The notes beneath the pieces were generated by a model that did not search any database, was not told where the DNA came from, and saw only the letters and a program-made list of their open reading frames with translations. From assembly GCA_019418605.1 (NCBI GenBank), contig DYBN01000051.1, positions 1-34,510 of the forward strand: a stretch of DNA of 34,510 bases. Direction: 5' to 3'. Position 1 is the stretch's first letter. Each line of letters begins with the position of its first letter. Of the stretch, positions 8,260 through 16,831 are shown in pieces. Origin of the DNA: Sutterella sp. Lineage in GTDB: Bacteria; Pseudomonadota; Gammaproteobacteria; Burkholderiales; Burkholderiaceae_F. A program made the position numbers and the translations under genes.

Positions 8260-9432
8260 TTAAAGCGACTTTTCAAGCCAGAGGCCTGCGCGCTCGCGCG
8301 TGCGCGCATCAAGGGCCACGATGTCCGACAAACCGGCAAGCGGCGCGTCGTCAAAATCGTCGAGCATCGCGCGGCACAGCCTTGCAATGTCGGTAAAGGC
8401 GGCCTTGCCCGCAAGAAAGGCCTCGACCCCCTTTTCGTTGGCCGCATTGAGCACGACCGCGGCCGCCTGCCCGCGCTCAACGGCCTCGTAGGCGTAGGCC
8501 AGCTGCGGGAAGCGCTTGGTGTCGGGAGCGGAAAACTGAAGGCTGCCGAGCGCCGTCAGATCAAGGCGCTTTTTCTCTCCGACGAGCCGATCGGGGTAGC
8601 CCAGACAATAGGCGATGGGGTTTTTCATACTAGCCGGCCCCAGTTCGGCGAGCACCGTTCGATCGGCAAACTCCACCATCGAGTGCACCACCGACTGCGG
8701 ATGGATGACGACGCTGATCTCGGACGCAGCCTTGTCAAAGAGGTGATGGGCTTCGATCACCTCAAGGCCCTTGTTCATGAGCGTTGCCGAATCGATGCTG
8801 ATCTTGCGCCCCATCGACCAGGTCGGGTGCGCAAGCGCCATCTCGGGCGTGACGGTGTTTAGATCAATCTCGGGCTTGCCGTGAAAGGGGCCGCCCGAGC
8901 AGGTAAGCCACAGCCTCGCCTCCGCACGCTCCTCGGGGCGCGCCGCCTCCAGGCACTGAAAAATCGCGTTGTGCTCGCTGTCGACCGGAAGAATGCGCGA
9001 GCCGGTCTTTTTGGCGAGATTCATGAGAATGTCGCCGCCGCAGACGATGCTCTCCTTGTTGGCCATGAGAATGCGCTTGCCGGAAGAGGCGGCGGCAAAA
9101 CTCGGCACCACGCCCGCCGATCCCACCACGGCTTGAATCACGGTGTCGATTTCGGGATCGCAGGCGGCCGCCCGGACGGCCTCGGCGCCGGCCACCACGT
9201 GCATGTGCGTCATGCCGAGCGCCTTGAGTTCGTCAAGCAGCGGCTTGTAGGCCTCTTCGTCGGCCACGACCAGAATTTCGGGCTGCCAGACGCTTGCGAG
9301 CTGCGCGAGCTTCTTGACGTTGTTGTTGGCCGCGAGAATGCGCACGTGAAAGCGCTCCGGGTACTGCGCAATCACGTCAAGCGCGCTCGTGCCGATCGAG
9401 CCCGTTGCGCCGAGCAGGGCGATGTTTTCCAT
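8260..9432 (-). CDS. dxr: Dxr/IspC, 1-deoxy-D-xylulose 5-phosphate reductoisomerase
   Basis: The 390-residue protein catalyses the NADPH-dependent conversion of DXP to MEP, the committed step of the non-mevalonate isoprenoid pathway. The NADPH-binding motif GATGSIG is at residues 8-14. The metal and substrate region includes MANKES, PVDSEHNAIFQCL, the flexible loop around WLTCSGGPFHG, and MGRKISIDSATLMNKGLE. These are all diagnostic of Dxr. The ATG at 9430-9432 is preceded by GGGAG at 8 bases and lies only 3 bases past the stop of the upstream phosphoesterase gene, so the two are coupled. Its product feeds undecaprenyl diphosphate synthesis by UppS, encoded 15 kb away in this window rather than nearby as usual. 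Confidence 0.97.
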   Translation of the reverse strand: MENIALLGATGSIGTSALDVIAQYPERFHVRILAANNNVKKLAQLASVWQPEILVVADEEAYKPLLDELKALGMTHMHVVAGAEAVRAAACDPEIDTVIQAVVGSAGVVPSFAAASSGKRILMANKESIVCGGDILMNLAKKTGSRILPVDSEHNAIFQCLEAARPEERAEARLWLTCSGGPFHGKPEIDLNTVTPEMALAHPTWSMGRKISIDSATLMNKGLEVIEAHHLFDKAASEISVVIHPQSVVHSMVEFADRTVLAELGPASMKNPIAYCLGYPDRLVGEKKRLDLTALGSLQFSAPDTKRFPQLAYAYEAVERGQAAAVVLNAANEKGVEAFLAGKAAFTDIARLCRAMLDDFDDAPLAGLSDIVALDARTRERAGLWLEKSL

Positions 9433-9435
9433 TTT

Positions 9436-10584
9436 TTATTCTCCCGAGGCCTCAGGGCTGCCTGATTTGAGCGTTAAAACCGTCACCTCGCCCGTTGTTC
9501 CCAGACGCAGCAGAAAGCCGTTCCAGACGTCCGTGCCCGGGCTCACGTAGAGCGCCGCGTCATGCGCCAGACGATAGAGCCCTTTGACAAACCCGTCGTT
9601 GAGTTTAGAGACAATGGGGTGAAGAAGAAAGACCTGCCCGCCGTGCGTGTGTCCCGAAAGGATCAGATCGGCCCTGCCCTCAACGCGCGGGGCGACCTTG
9701 GGCTGGTGCAGCAGCAGCACGCGCAGGGCCTTTTGCGGGGCGCCTGAAAAGGTTTTTTGCGCATCAGGCTTTTCCCTGCCAAAGCGCAGATAGCCGTTGA
9801 GATCGACCATGCCCGCCACCACGACGGGTGCGCCGTTCATTTCAAGCGTGCGGTGTTCGTTGTAGAGCATGTTGACGCCGACTTTGGGCAAAAAGGCCTT
9901 CCAGCCCTCGTAGTCGACGTAGTGCTCGTGATTGCCTTCGCACCCCCAGACGCCAAGCGGAGCCTTGAGCTCGCGCAAGGCAGCCAGGTCGGCCCCGAAC
10001 GTCTCGGGCGTGCCGTCGACGATGTCGCCCGTGATCACGATGAGATCGGCCTTCTGCGCATTGACCGCATCAACAATTTTCTGCACGCGCGGACTTCTAA
10101 AAACGCTTGAGACGTGAAGGTCCGAGAGCTGCACAATCTTCATGCCCTCAAGCCGGGGATCGAGGTTTCGCACCCGAACGTCGACGTGGTGCACGGCAAG
10201 CGCGCCGCAGGCCTGATAAAGCCCAAGGCCGGCGCCGAAAACGCCCAGCACGAGGATGGCCGAGGCCAGAGCCCTGCTGCGCCCGAAGGCAGGAAGGGGC
10301 ACGCCCAGAATGCGCGCCGGGATGCTTAGGATTTCGCGGATCAAAAGAAGAGCAAAGACGCAAAACGTCACGTCCTGCAGAAAGCCCCCGACAATCATCA
10401 CCGCCTGCGGCAGCACGGGCGCGACCATGGAGCCGCCGAAAAAACGCACGACGGCGGGAAAAAGCGCGCCCGGGACGACCACAAGCGTCAAAAGAGCGCG
10501 CGCCTTCGTGCTGCCGAAGGCGGGCCAAATGAGCCTTGCGAAAATAAACAGCGCGATGAGGGGGTAGATGACGGCAAAACGCAT
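9436..10584 (-). CDS. Membrane-anchored calcineurin-like metallophosphoesterase (YkuE/YaeI type)
   Basis: The protein has 382 residues. The first 130 or so contain about four hydrophobic segments (roughly residues 4-20, 30-48, 58-83, 108-128). The catalytic domain starts near residue 148 and carries the full set of metallophosphoesterase motifs: DLH at 155-157, GDIVDG at 186-191, GNHEH at 217-221 and SGHTHGGQ near residue 310. Enzymes of this shape include B. subtilis YkuE, E. coli YaeI and the chlamydial lipid A enzyme LpxG, so substrates range from phospholipid-like to UDP-diacylglucosamine. The substrate cannot be decided here. It is packed between the kinase gene (18-base gap) and dxr (3-base gap), suggesting one transcript. 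An AAGGAG site lies about 13 bases before the ATG. Confidence 0.8.
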   Translation of the reverse strand: MRFAVIYPLIALFIFARLIWPAFGSTKARALLTLVVVPGALFPAVVRFFGGSMVAPVLPQAVMIVGGFLQDVTFCVFALLLIREILSIPARILGVPLPAFGRSRALASAILVLGVFGAGLGLYQACGALAVHHVDVRVRNLDPRLEGMKIVQLSDLHVSSVFRSPRVQKIVDAVNAQKADLIVITGDIVDGTPETFGADLAALRELKAPLGVWGCEGNHEHYVDYEGWKAFLPKVGVNMLYNEHRTLEMNGAPVVVAGMVDLNGYLRFGREKPDAQKTFSGAPQKALRVLLLHQPKVAPRVEGRADLILSGHTHGGQVFLLHPIVSKLNDGFVKGLYRLAHDAALYVSPGTDVWNGFLLRLGTTGEVTVLTLKSGSPEASGE

Positions 10585-10602
10585 GAGTCTGCAAACGCTC
10601 CT

Positions 10603-12519
10603 TTAGAAAACGTCCTTTCTTGCAGCTTCAGGAATAACTAGGCGCACCGTGGTGCCCGTGCGGTAGAGCGCGGGCGAGACCGTCTCCACCGACACGACGG
10701 CCCCGATCCGGGAGGCGCGCTCGCGCATGATGTTGAGCCCGACGTGGCGCTTGCTGCGGGCCTTGAGAATCTTTTCGTCGATGCCGATGCCGTTGTCGCT
10801 CACGTCAAGCTCAAAGTCGTCGAAATTCTTGATTGCCACCTGCACCTGCGTCGCCTTGGAGTGCTTGCGCACATTGGCAAGCGCCTCCTGCATGATGAAG
10901 ATCACCTGCAGCTTCTGCTTGTCGGTGAGTTCCTGCCCGGAGCCTGAGGTGACAAGCCGCACCTTGAGCTTGGTCTGCGTCTCAAAGCGATCGATCACGG
11001 TCGCAATGCCCTCGGTAAAGCTCTCCTTGTGCAGCCTCTCGCGGAAATTAAGAAGCAGCTCGCGCACGTCCTCGTAGCACTCCATGACGCCCGTGCGGAT
11101 GAGCGCCACGGTGTCGTCAACGAGCGCCTTGTCCGAATTCTTGAGCCCTGATTCGAGCAGCTGCACCTGCAGGTTCAAAAACGAGAGCGACTGCGCAATC
11201 GAATCGTGCAGGCCCTGCGCCATGAGCGTGCGCTCCTGGATCACGGCATACTGCTGATCGCGGTCGATGAGCCGCACGTTGTCAATCGACACGCCAAGGT
11301 GCGTGCCGAAATTCTCATAGAGCCGGTAGGTCTGCGTGGGGAGCTTCACTAAATCCCTGAAGTAGATCACGAAAAAGCCGATGTCCTTGAGACCGTTGCG
11401 GATGTGAAAGACGTAGGCCGTCTGATAGCCGCTTTTGCCCCCGAAGCGCAGCTCGGGCAGAAAGTCTTCGGGCATGTCGACCGTGATCCGAAGCGGCATG
11501 TCGCTTTTGAAAACCGATTCGACCGAGTCGATTGCAATCGGATTGATGGTAAGCGCCGCAAAGGCCTCCGACGGCAGATCGGAGCTTGCCGCAAGCTCGA
11601 CCTGCTTTCTGCGGCGGTTGATGAGGTAGACCGCGCAGCCGTTGTTCTTCGTAAAGAGCATGAGCTTGGAGACAAACCCCTCGCAGAGCTCGTCGACCGA
11701 GTGCTGCTGCCCGAGAAACGTCGTCATCTCGTAGAGCTGCGAGAGGTTTCTGTTTTGCACCTCCACCGCTTCGGTCTTTTCCTTGACCTTGGCTTCGAGG
11801 TTTTCCACCAGATCCTGCAGCCGCCCCACCATGCGGTTAAAGCCCCGGCCGATCGCCTCAAACTCGGTGCTGCCGGTGAGCTCCACCCGGGCATTCAACT
11901 TTCCCTGCATGACCTTGTCCATGGCCTGCCCCAGGCGCTCCGTGGGGCGGATCACCCAGACAAGCAGCAACCACATGATGACAAAAAGGCTGCCCACGGC
12001 CGCCGTTACCAGAAATATCTGCAGCCAGCGCTGCACGCGCAGAAAATGCGCGCGGTTCTGGCTGATCACGTCCTGCAGCGCCATGAGCCGCTGCACGTAC
12101 CCTTCGATCACGGGGCTCTGGGTAAAGAGATGGTGCGAGCGCATCTCGACCAAAAGGGGGCGGACATCGGCCTGCCAGCGCGTCTTGAATTCCGAGAGCG
12201 CCGCTTCGGACTCTTCTGAAGTGCTCAAAAACTCTCTTGCCGCCGGCATGTCGAAAATATTGAGCGACATGTCGAAGGCCTTCATCTCGGCGTCGAAATT
12301 GATCTGCGGATAGCGGGCGTCGACCAAAATCGCCATGCGGTAGATTTGCCCGGGGAGCTGCCCCACGATGCTCTGGGTGCGGGCCGCGTCCTCAATGCGC
12401 CAGCTCAGGGCCATCGTGTAGCCGATGGTGAGCACGATGAACGTGACCCAGACGGCCGTGAGCGCAAGAAGGCGCGTCGAGAGCCGTTTGGAAAAATCCT
12501 TGAAGGGTGCGTGCGTCAT
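10603..12519 (-). CDS. NarX/NarQ-type sensor histidine kinase, no adjacent response regulator
   Basis: I start at ATG 12517-12519 (638 residues); a GTG 15 codons earlier is the alternative. Two membrane helices (about residues 16-40 and 166-190) enclose a mostly helical periplasmic sensor of about 125 residues. A HAMP domain (about 190-245), a coiled coil and a GAF-like domain (about 270-420) follow. The HisKA_3 dimerisation helix has GLHDSIAQSLSFL with the phosphate-accepting His at about 438. The ATPase domain has the N box (QEALANVRKHSK), G1 DNGIGI and G2 GLNIMRERA. This is the NarX/NarQ/DegS class, which usually pairs with a NarL-type regulator. None is encoded here. The NarX P-box is not recognisable, so nitrate sensing should not be assumed. 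The gene lies 69 bases after parC. Confidence 0.87.
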   Translation of the reverse strand: MTHAPFKDFSKRLSTRLLALTAVWVTFIVLTIGYTMALSWRIEDAARTQSIVGQLPGQIYRMAILVDARYPQINFDAEMKAFDMSLNIFDMPAAREFLSTSEESEAALSEFKTRWQADVRPLLVEMRSHHLFTQSPVIEGYVQRLMALQDVISQNRAHFLRVQRWLQIFLVTAAVGSLFVIMWLLLVWVIRPTERLGQAMDKVMQGKLNARVELTGSTEFEAIGRGFNRMVGRLQDLVENLEAKVKEKTEAVEVQNRNLSQLYEMTTFLGQQHSVDELCEGFVSKLMLFTKNNGCAVYLINRRRKQVELAASSDLPSEAFAALTINPIAIDSVESVFKSDMPLRITVDMPEDFLPELRFGGKSGYQTAYVFHIRNGLKDIGFFVIYFRDLVKLPTQTYRLYENFGTHLGVSIDNVRLIDRDQQYAVIQERTLMAQGLHDSIAQSLSFLNLQVQLLESGLKNSDKALVDDTVALIRTGVMECYEDVRELLLNFRERLHKESFTEGIATVIDRFETQTKLKVRLVTSGSGQELTDKQKLQVIFIMQEALANVRKHSKATQVQVAIKNFDDFELDVSDNGIGIDEKILKARSKRHVGLNIMRERASRIGAVVSVETVSPALYRTGTTVRLVIPEAARKDVF

Positions 12520-12588
12520 CTTCGTGTGCCGTCTGCGTTCGCCATAAAACCGCGCCGCCTTCACGCTGAAGGCGGCCTCCCCGTGAGT

Positions 12589-15240
12589 TTAGCCAAGCAG
12601 GCCCGGGATCTCATCGTCGTCGGCCGACGCTGACTTTTGTTCGGCCGCGGCCGGGGCGTCGGCTTCAAGCGCCTCGATCGATTCGATCTCAAAGCGCACC
12701 TCGGGCTCCTTGCCCTTGCGCGCGCGGTGCCCGATCAGGCGCTCGAAGTCGCCGCGAACGAGCTTTTTGGTGCGAACCTGCCGGCCGCGCACGCCGCTTA
12801 CCATCAATCCCTCGGGCGAGACGGGAAGCGCCGCGCGCAGCGTCTCGCCCGCGTTGAGATCCATCAGGCGCACGCCCTTGCCGCCGTCGGACAAGCGGCG
12901 CAGCTCCTTTAAGTCGAAAACGAGCATGCGTCCCTCGGCCGAGAGGCAGGCAAGCATCGTGCACGCGGGTTTGACAATCGCCGGCGCAATCATCTTTGCG
13001 CCGTCTTCAAGAATCATGAAGGTCTTGCCCGCGCGCACGCGCGCCTTCAAGTTCTTGATCGTGCAGGCAAGCCCGAGGCCGGCCGAGGTGGCAAGCACCA
13101 CCCCCGCCTCGTCGGGTCCCACGAGATAGCCGGCAATGCCGGTGCCCGCCTCAAAGTCAATGAAGCTCGTGATGGGCTTGCCGTCGCCGCGGGCCGACGG
13201 CAGCTGATCGACCGCAACCGAGTACACGCGCCCGTTGCCGCCCACGACGATGAGCGTATCGGTGCTGCTGCACTCAAAGGAGGCAAGAAGCGCATCACCG
13301 CGTTTAAAGCTCATAAGCGTTGCATCGTGGCCGTGGCCGCTGCGGCTGCGCACAAACCCCTGCTGGGAAATGACCACCGTCACGGGCTCGCTTGCCGCGG
13401 AAATTTCAAGCGCGGCGCGCTCGGCGGGTTCAATGAGCGTGCGCCTCTCATCGCCATAGAGCTTGGCCGCCTCGCGCGTTTCCCGCGCGATGACGTTTTT
13501 GAGGGCCTGCTCGTCGGCCAGAATGCGCGAGAGTTCGGCCGCTTCGGCCTTGAGCTTGTCCATCTCGCTTAACACCCGCTCGACTTCAAGGTTGGCAAGC
13601 TGGCGCAGGCGCAGCTCCAGAATGTCCTCGGCCTGGGCGTCGGTGAGGTGAAATTCCTCCATCAGTTTGGCCTTGGGGTCCTCTTCAAAGCGTACGATTT
13701 CGATGACGCGCTCGATGTTGTCGACGGCAAGCGCGCGGCCCTGCAGGATGTGAAGCCGCAGCTCAACCTTTTCAAGTCTGGTTTTTGTTCTGCGGCGCAC
13801 CGTCTGCATGCGGGCGGCAAGCCATTCGCGGAGAATTTCAAGAAGCCCCTTTTGCCGCGGTCTTCCGTCGGTGCCGATCATCACGAGATTCATCGGCGCA
13901 TTGCTCTCAAGCGAGGTTTTCGACAAGAGCAGGTTGACGAAGTCCTCGCGGTTGACGCGCGAGGATTTGGGCTCGAAGACAAGCCGCATTTTGGTGTCTT
14001 TGTCGCACTCGTTTCTGACGCCGTCGAGCATTGAGAGCACGAGCGCCTTGTCGGCCTGCTGATCGGCCGTAAGCGTTTTTCTGCCTGCCTTCGTCTTTGG
14101 ATTGGTGAGGTCTTCAATCTGCGAGAGCACGCCTTCGGCGTTGGCCGCCGGCGGCAGCTCGTCGACCACCAGCTGCCAGAGTCCGCGCTGCAGTTCTTCA
14201 AAGTGATAGCGCGCCCGCACGCGCAGGCTGCCGCGCCCGGTTTTGTAGATCTGGCGGATATCCTCTGCGGACGTGATGATCTGCCCGCCGCCCGGATAGT
14301 CGGGCCCGGGCAGGACAGCCAAAACGTCGTCAATTCCCGCATCGGGCTTTTTCAAAAGCAGCAGCACGGCCTGCGCCACCTCGCGCAGGTTGTGCGGAGG
14401 AATTTCAGTGGCCATGCCCACGGCAATGCCGCTTGCGCCGTTTAAAAGAACAAAGGGAAGCCGCGCCGGCAGATGCGTGGGCTCCTTGAAGGCGCCGTCG
14501 TAGTTGGGCACGAAATCGACGTCGCCGCTGTCAAGTTCAGAGAGCAGCAGCTCGGAAATCTTGGTGAGCCTCGCCTCGGTATAACGCATCGCCGCCGGCC
14601 CGTCGCCGTCGCGCGAGCCGAAGTTGCCCTCGCCGTCAATCAAGGGATACCTGAGGCTAAAGTCCTGCGCCATGCGCACCATCGCCTCATAGGCCGCCTG
14701 ATCGCCGTGGGGATGGTACTTGCCGAGCACGTCGCCCACGACGCGCGCACACTTGACGGCCTTGGCCGGAGGCGCAAGCCGCATGCGGTCCATCGCGTAG
14801 AGAATGCGCCGCTGCACGGGCTTCATGCCGTCGAAAACGTCGGGCAGCGCGCGGCTCTTGACGACCGAGAGGGCGTACTCGAGATAGGCCTGCGCGGCGT
14901 AGCGCGCAAGGGTGAGCCCCTCGTCGGTCTGCACAGGCGCATCGTCGCTCAACACCTCGGGCAAAAGCGAAGCCGCGCCTGAACCCGCGGGAGCACTGCT
15001 TTTGTCTTCAAGCCCTTCGGCACGCCCCTCAACAGGTCCTTCAACCTGCCCTTCCCCGCGCCCGTCCTGGGAATCTTGCTTTTGCCCGGTCTCGGGCGCC
15101 GAGGCCCCGGGCAAAACCGCAGGCTCGGCTTCGTGCGCGGCTGCTGCGGCGGCCCCCTCCTGCGGGGCCTTCGCCGGCTGCCTGTCGGCTGCAAAGTCAA
15201 AAAGATCGGGCGTAGACGTCGTTTTGTCGTGTTTGGGCAT
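12589..15240 (-). CDS. parC: ParC, DNA topoisomerase IV subunit A with long N-terminal extension
   Basis: Topoisomerase IV decatenates daughter chromosomes. From ATG 15238-15240 the protein has 883 residues against about 750 in E. coli; an upstream ATG at 15286-15288 would add 16 more. The catalytic Tyr is in AAMRYTEARL (about residue 220). The quinolone-determining segment reads HPHGDQAAYEAM, with Gln (about 181) where E. coli has Ser80 and Glu185 at the Glu84 position. The C-terminal part has the degenerate beta-pinwheel expected of ParC rather than a canonical GyrA box. The first 105 or so residues are low-complexity, rich in Ala, Gly, Glu and Pro, and precede the usual start of the family. 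parE is not nearby. No good ribosome-binding site is visible for either ATG. Confidence 0.93.
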   Translation of the reverse strand: MPKHDKTTSTPDLFDFAADRQPAKAPQEGAAAAAAHEAEPAVLPGASAPETGQKQDSQDGRGEGQVEGPVEGRAEGLEDKSSAPAGSGAASLLPEVLSDDAPVQTDEGLTLARYAAQAYLEYALSVVKSRALPDVFDGMKPVQRRILYAMDRMRLAPPAKAVKCARVVGDVLGKYHPHGDQAAYEAMVRMAQDFSLRYPLIDGEGNFGSRDGDGPAAMRYTEARLTKISELLLSELDSGDVDFVPNYDGAFKEPTHLPARLPFVLLNGASGIAVGMATEIPPHNLREVAQAVLLLLKKPDAGIDDVLAVLPGPDYPGGGQIITSAEDIRQIYKTGRGSLRVRARYHFEELQRGLWQLVVDELPPAANAEGVLSQIEDLTNPKTKAGRKTLTADQQADKALVLSMLDGVRNECDKDTKMRLVFEPKSSRVNREDFVNLLLSKTSLESNAPMNLVMIGTDGRPRQKGLLEILREWLAARMQTVRRRTKTRLEKVELRLHILQGRALAVDNIERVIEIVRFEEDPKAKLMEEFHLTDAQAEDILELRLRQLANLEVERVLSEMDKLKAEAAELSRILADEQALKNVIARETREAAKLYGDERRTLIEPAERAALEISAASEPVTVVISQQGFVRSRSGHGHDATLMSFKRGDALLASFECSSTDTLIVVGGNGRVYSVAVDQLPSARGDGKPITSFIDFEAGTGIAGYLVGPDEAGVVLATSAGLGLACTIKNLKARVRAGKTFMILEDGAKMIAPAIVKPACTMLACLSAEGRMLVFDLKELRRLSDGGKGVRLMDLNAGETLRAALPVSPEGLMVSGVRGRQVRTKKLVRGDFERLIGHRARKGKEPEVRFEIESIEALEADAPAAAEQKSASADDDEIPGLLG

Positions 15241-15366
15241 CAGAGAAGAAAACTGTGGTGAAGCGTTTGAAAAAAAACCGGGCGGCATTGTAGCTCAGGG
15301 CCATTTTCGGCCCGGCACGAAAAGCCCCTCAAGCCTCAAGGCGGGAATGCTCCAAAAATGACAGCA

Positions 15367-16668
15367 TTACTGCGGCTCTGGCTCTTTGTCGCCGCCTTCT
15401 GCGCCGCGAGCGATTTCGATCGCGCCGCCGCTTTCAACGCCCCGAAGCCTGCGGCTCATCACGTTGGTGCGGGTGCGCACGCTCTCCAAGGCCGTCCGGG
15501 CGCCGTCAAGCCGCTTTTGCATCGTCGCCACGGCCTCGGAAAACTTGCCGAACTCGGACTTGATCTCGCCCAAAAGCCGCCAGACTTCTGCGCTCTTGCG
15601 CTCGATTGCAAGCGTGCGAAAACCCATCTGAAGGCTGTTTAAAAATGCCGCAAGTGCCGAAGGGCCCGTGACTGCGACGTGATAGTCGCGCTGCACGCGC
15701 TCGACCAGGCCCGGCACCCTGAGCACTTCGCTCCAGAGGCTCTCAACGGGCAGGTACATCACGGCAAATTCCGTCGTGTAGGGCACCTCGACGTACTTGT
15801 CGCGGATTTTCTGCGCCTCGGTCAGAATGCGCGTTTGCAGCGCCTTGAGGCTTGCGGCCTGCTGCGCCGCGTCGCAGGCTTCGCTTGCGGCCACAAGCCT
15901 TTGGTAGTCCTCAAGAGGAAACTTGGCGTCAATCGGCAAAAGAACGGGCGCGTCCTTGTCGGCGCCGGGCAGTTTCACGGCAAACTCCACCCGCTCGTTT
16001 GAGTTGGGCCGTGTGGCGACGTTGACGCAGTACTGCTCGGGCGTGAGGATTTCCTGCAGCAGGAGCGAGAGCTGCATTTCGCCAAAGACGCCCCTCGTTT
16101 TGACATTGGTGAGCACTCGCCGCAGCCCGTCGACGTTTCGGGCCATCTCGCGCATCTCCCCAAGGCCCTTGTGCACCTGCGAGAGCTGCTCTTCGACCGT
16201 TTTGAAGCTCTCGCTGATGCGCGCATTGAGCGTCGTCTGCAGTTTCTCGTCGACGGTGCGGCGCATGTCGGCCAGAGTTTTGTCGTTGCTTGCCCGAATG
16301 TCCGTGAGCTCGGCTCTGAGCAGCTGCTGCATCGACTGCAGGCCCGAGGCGAGCCGCTCCGAAATCCGCTCTAGGCGCCCTTCCTGGCTGTCGCGGCCCG
16401 CCTGCTCGATCTGCAGAAAATTGGCAAAGTGCGTGCTCTGCGCGGCCGTCGTGCGGGCAAGATCATCCTTGATCTGGGAGATGCGCTCAAGAAGGGCATC
16501 ATCGGCTGCGTGCTGCCTCTGAACAAGGGCCTGCAGCGCCTCGCGCCCCTCGCGGCGCGCTCCCAGCAGATTCACCAAAAGGATCAAAACCAAAACAAAG
16601 AGCACGGCGGCGACGGCCAAAAGCACCGCCGCCGCACCCTCGGGCGAGAAAACCGCTGCAAGCGACAT
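15367..16668 (-). CDS. rmuC: RmuC family protein (DNA recombination/inversion-limiting)
   Basis: The 433-residue protein has one N-terminal membrane helix (about residues 12-36), a long coiled coil (about 40-190), then the RmuC core with KTRGVFGEMQL, the nuclease-like LPIDAKFPLEDYQRL and VMYLPVESLW. Members limit inversions between short inverted repeats in E. coli and are thought to be nuclease-like. Length and motif order are normal. It lies between htpG and parC on the same strand, 126 bases before parC. The ATG at 16666-16668 lacks a strong Shine-Dalgarno. No evidence in the sequence shows which promoter serves it; the htpG terminator just upstream implies its own. Confidence 0.92.
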   Translation of the reverse strand: MSLAAVFSPEGAAAVLLAVAAVLFVLVLILLVNLLGARREGREALQALVQRQHAADDALLERISQIKDDLARTTAAQSTHFANFLQIEQAGRDSQEGRLERISERLASGLQSMQQLLRAELTDIRASNDKTLADMRRTVDEKLQTTLNARISESFKTVEEQLSQVHKGLGEMREMARNVDGLRRVLTNVKTRGVFGEMQLSLLLQEILTPEQYCVNVATRPNSNERVEFAVKLPGADKDAPVLLPIDAKFPLEDYQRLVAASEACDAAQQAASLKALQTRILTEAQKIRDKYVEVPYTTEFAVMYLPVESLWSEVLRVPGLVERVQRDYHVAVTGPSALAAFLNSLQMGFRTLAIERKSAEVWRLLGEIKSEFGKFSEAVATMQKRLDGARTALESVRTRTNVMSRRLRGVESGGAIEIARGAEGGDKEPEPQ

Positions 16669-16723
16669 AAATCAACGCCAAAAGAAGTCCAAAACAAGAA
16701 GGCAAGCCTAGCAGTTATCAGAC

Positions 16724-16780
16724 AAAGAAAAAGCCGGCGTCCGGCAGGAAACGCTCGGTTCCCATTCGGATGCGCCGGCT
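16724..16780 (-). terminator. Strong intrinsic terminator after htpG
   Basis: On the minus strand AGCCGGCG pairs with CGCCGGCT (16773-16780 with 16732-16739). Nested inside are TCCG/CGGA and GGGAAC/GTTTCC around a CGAGC loop, so almost the whole 49-base segment can fold into one segmented stem. It is followed by TTTTTCTTT. It lies 52 bases past the htpG stop and ends that transcript before rmuC. Confidence 0.85.
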
Positions 16781-16831
16781 CTCGGGCCGCTTCAGCGGGT
16801 TTGAAGCAAGCCGCTCAAGTTCTCTTATCTG

